A stretch of 64,000 nucleotides of DNA, from NCBI GenBank assembly GCA_946811695.1, contig OX328123.1, positions 29,033,037 to 29,097,036 on the forward strand. Direction: 5' to 3'. The position numbers and the translations under genes were made by a program. Below, piece by piece: positions 59,111-64,000 of the stretch (the first letter of the stretch is position 1; the number at the start of each line of letters is the position of its first letter). The stretch is from Gonocerus acuteangulatus (Eukaryota > Arthropoda > Insecta > Hemiptera > Coreidae). A model generated the notes under the pieces. The model did no database searches, was not told the origin of the DNA, and saw only the letters and a program-made list of their open reading frames with translations.

Positions 59111-59116
59111 TTTATT
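59111..59116 (-). terminator. Polyadenylation signal of the multicopper oxidase
   Basis: AATAAA on the minus strand, about 8-13 bases after the stop codon. Confidence 0.6.
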
Positions 59117-59123
59117 AACTTGA

Positions 59124-62605
<3,482 letters not shown>

Positions 62606-64000
62606 CTGGACAATATAGAAAATATGAAACATTAATTTATATATATATATATATATTTCTATTTTACTTGTCGATAGCATGCACACTCCTAGAATTCATG
62701 TCATTTTATGACAGGGTGATGAATGAATTCACATATATATAAAAAAAAAAAAAAATGGATTCATAATTTTTCAAATTATAAATAACTTTTTATATTTTGT
62801 GCAGGTGTGATGTTCATTTATATTTTTGTAAAATAATTTATATCCTCAGAAAAAGCTGTTTTTTTTTTTTTTTATGTGTGTGTGTGTGTTTAATGGCATG
62901 CTAACTTTTGGGCTATTAATATAGGATTATCTACGGGTTGCCAACCTTTTATAATGCCAACAGCACGTGGTTGGTCACCCAATCAGTCGGTCACCATGTC
63001 CAACATTGCTTAAATTCAACGTTCCAACGTTGGCAAAAAGCTGTTCTTCCCGTAACTAGTAAACATGCTTATTCAAACGAACATTCCTTTTTATATTTTC
63101 AAAAATTTGCTTTCCTTTTAGAATTGTTGACAGTTATTACAATATTAACTCAATTTGGCACTTTCCACAGGTTTAAGTTTATGTATGTAACTCATTGTTT
63201 TGAATTTATCAATACTCAGGATTCTAGACAAAGATCAATTGACAATTTTTATTCAATAAAATATTATTAAAAGGTGATCCTAAGCATTGTATCAAAAGAC
63301 AAAGTTGTTAGTTATCTACGAATGAATAAATTGTCTCCCACCCCTAATCAATTAAAAAAAATTTTTAAATTACGAAGTAGTAATCTTCAAATTGAATTTT
63401 TGAAGGAATATTCAAATTTTTAAGAATCTTTAAATTTTATAAATTATACTCCATACAGAGATTTGTAATGAATCTTCAAATTATATAAATTACAAATCTC
63501 TACATCATTACACATTTATCACTTCATATATGTATATATATAAATGAATCTATTTATTTATTTAATTGGTGTTCTGCTTCTTCGGTGATTTCAAAATGAA
63601 TTCGGTGATTTCTGCATCTTCAGAAATTAGTCTGACTAGGAAACCAGATCGTTTGTTAGTATATGTTTAAATTTATGTGTAAAGGTAGTGTGTCAGGGGT
63701 TTAAATGAAAATATCTCTTAATTTGTGGTAACATTATGTCTTTAAGACAACATGCTTAAGGTCATAAATAGATTTGTACAGTCCTGTGTTCCTGAAGTAG
63801 GTCAGTACAGTATAATGAATCTTTAATTCTCCACCTCCATATCCCTATTAACTCATTTAAATTTTAGAAGTATATGCATGTGGTTAATATACCAGAAACA
63901 AGCATTCTGGCACAACAGAGTCTGATGTTCTAGTCACTGCCAAGACAGTGAGTTCATGACACAGGCTGGCTAAAAGGGAGCAGATTGGAGACCAGTGTTG
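62606..64000. other. Multicopper oxidase intron to window end; repeat fragments
   Basis: (AT)n at 62638-62655. A SINE-body fragment at about 62885-63020 (GGGCTATTAATATAGGATTA, CTACGGGTTGCCAACC) matches 39990-40185. At 63767-63822 GATTTGTACAGTCCTGTGTT, CCTGAAGTAGGTCAGTACAG matches the 3' end of the RNase H fragment (56480-56522). No further oxidase exon was found. Confidence 0.5.

Overview
The window is eukaryotic, AT-rich and intron-dominated. It carries parts of three host genes inside a very dense field of mobile DNA. The host genes are a mevalonate kinase, a pickpocket-type DEG/ENaC channel and an insect-type multicopper oxidase. Together with mariner, IS630-like, Penelope, piggyBac and hAT-type elements they point to an arthropod, most likely an insect. 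The order cannot be fixed from the sequence alone.

Layout. 1-17 kb holds no host gene that I can see. It contains microsatellites, a ~350 bp tandem array, a Penelope retroelement fossil, hAT-type and Harbinger-type MITEs, an exact 969 bp tandem duplication, and a 2.6 kb inverted-repeat element with (AT)n tracts. 17.2-35.6 kb (+) is a complete mevalonate kinase gene of four coding exons (426 aa). 35.6-40.5 kb is intergenic and holds a 1.56 kb A-B-A'-B' foldback. 40.6-55.1 kb (-) is a complete DEG/ENaC channel gene; I reconstruct eight coding exons (495 aa) with consistent phases, including two small exons of 146 and 64 nt. 55.1-59.1 kb holds a SINE, an RNase H fragment of a non-LTR retrotransposon and a hAT-like MITE. 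59.1-62.6 kb (-) holds the last three exons of a multicopper oxidase (laccase-like); its 5' exons lie beyond the window. The three genes have unrelated roles (isoprenoid synthesis, ion channel, extracellular oxidation), and nothing suggests coordinated function.

The most striking signal is a set of foldback elements. Four have perfect 8 bp target duplications and ends of the type CAGAGATGGGC, CAGAGTTGGGC, CATAGTTGGGC or CAGGGTGT, which is a hAT-like signature. Their long inverted arms are built of short degenerate repeats, different in each element. One more perfect case is nested: the 5.1 kb insertion in mevalonate kinase intron 3 contains a second hAT-like element, which contains a third inverted repeat, which contains a near-perfect ~75 bp hairpin. 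Arms of the outer element, and three other sites, carry a CTGAAGA-stem-GAAAC motif resembling a hammerhead ribozyme core. All product names rest on motif recognition, because no database search was possible.
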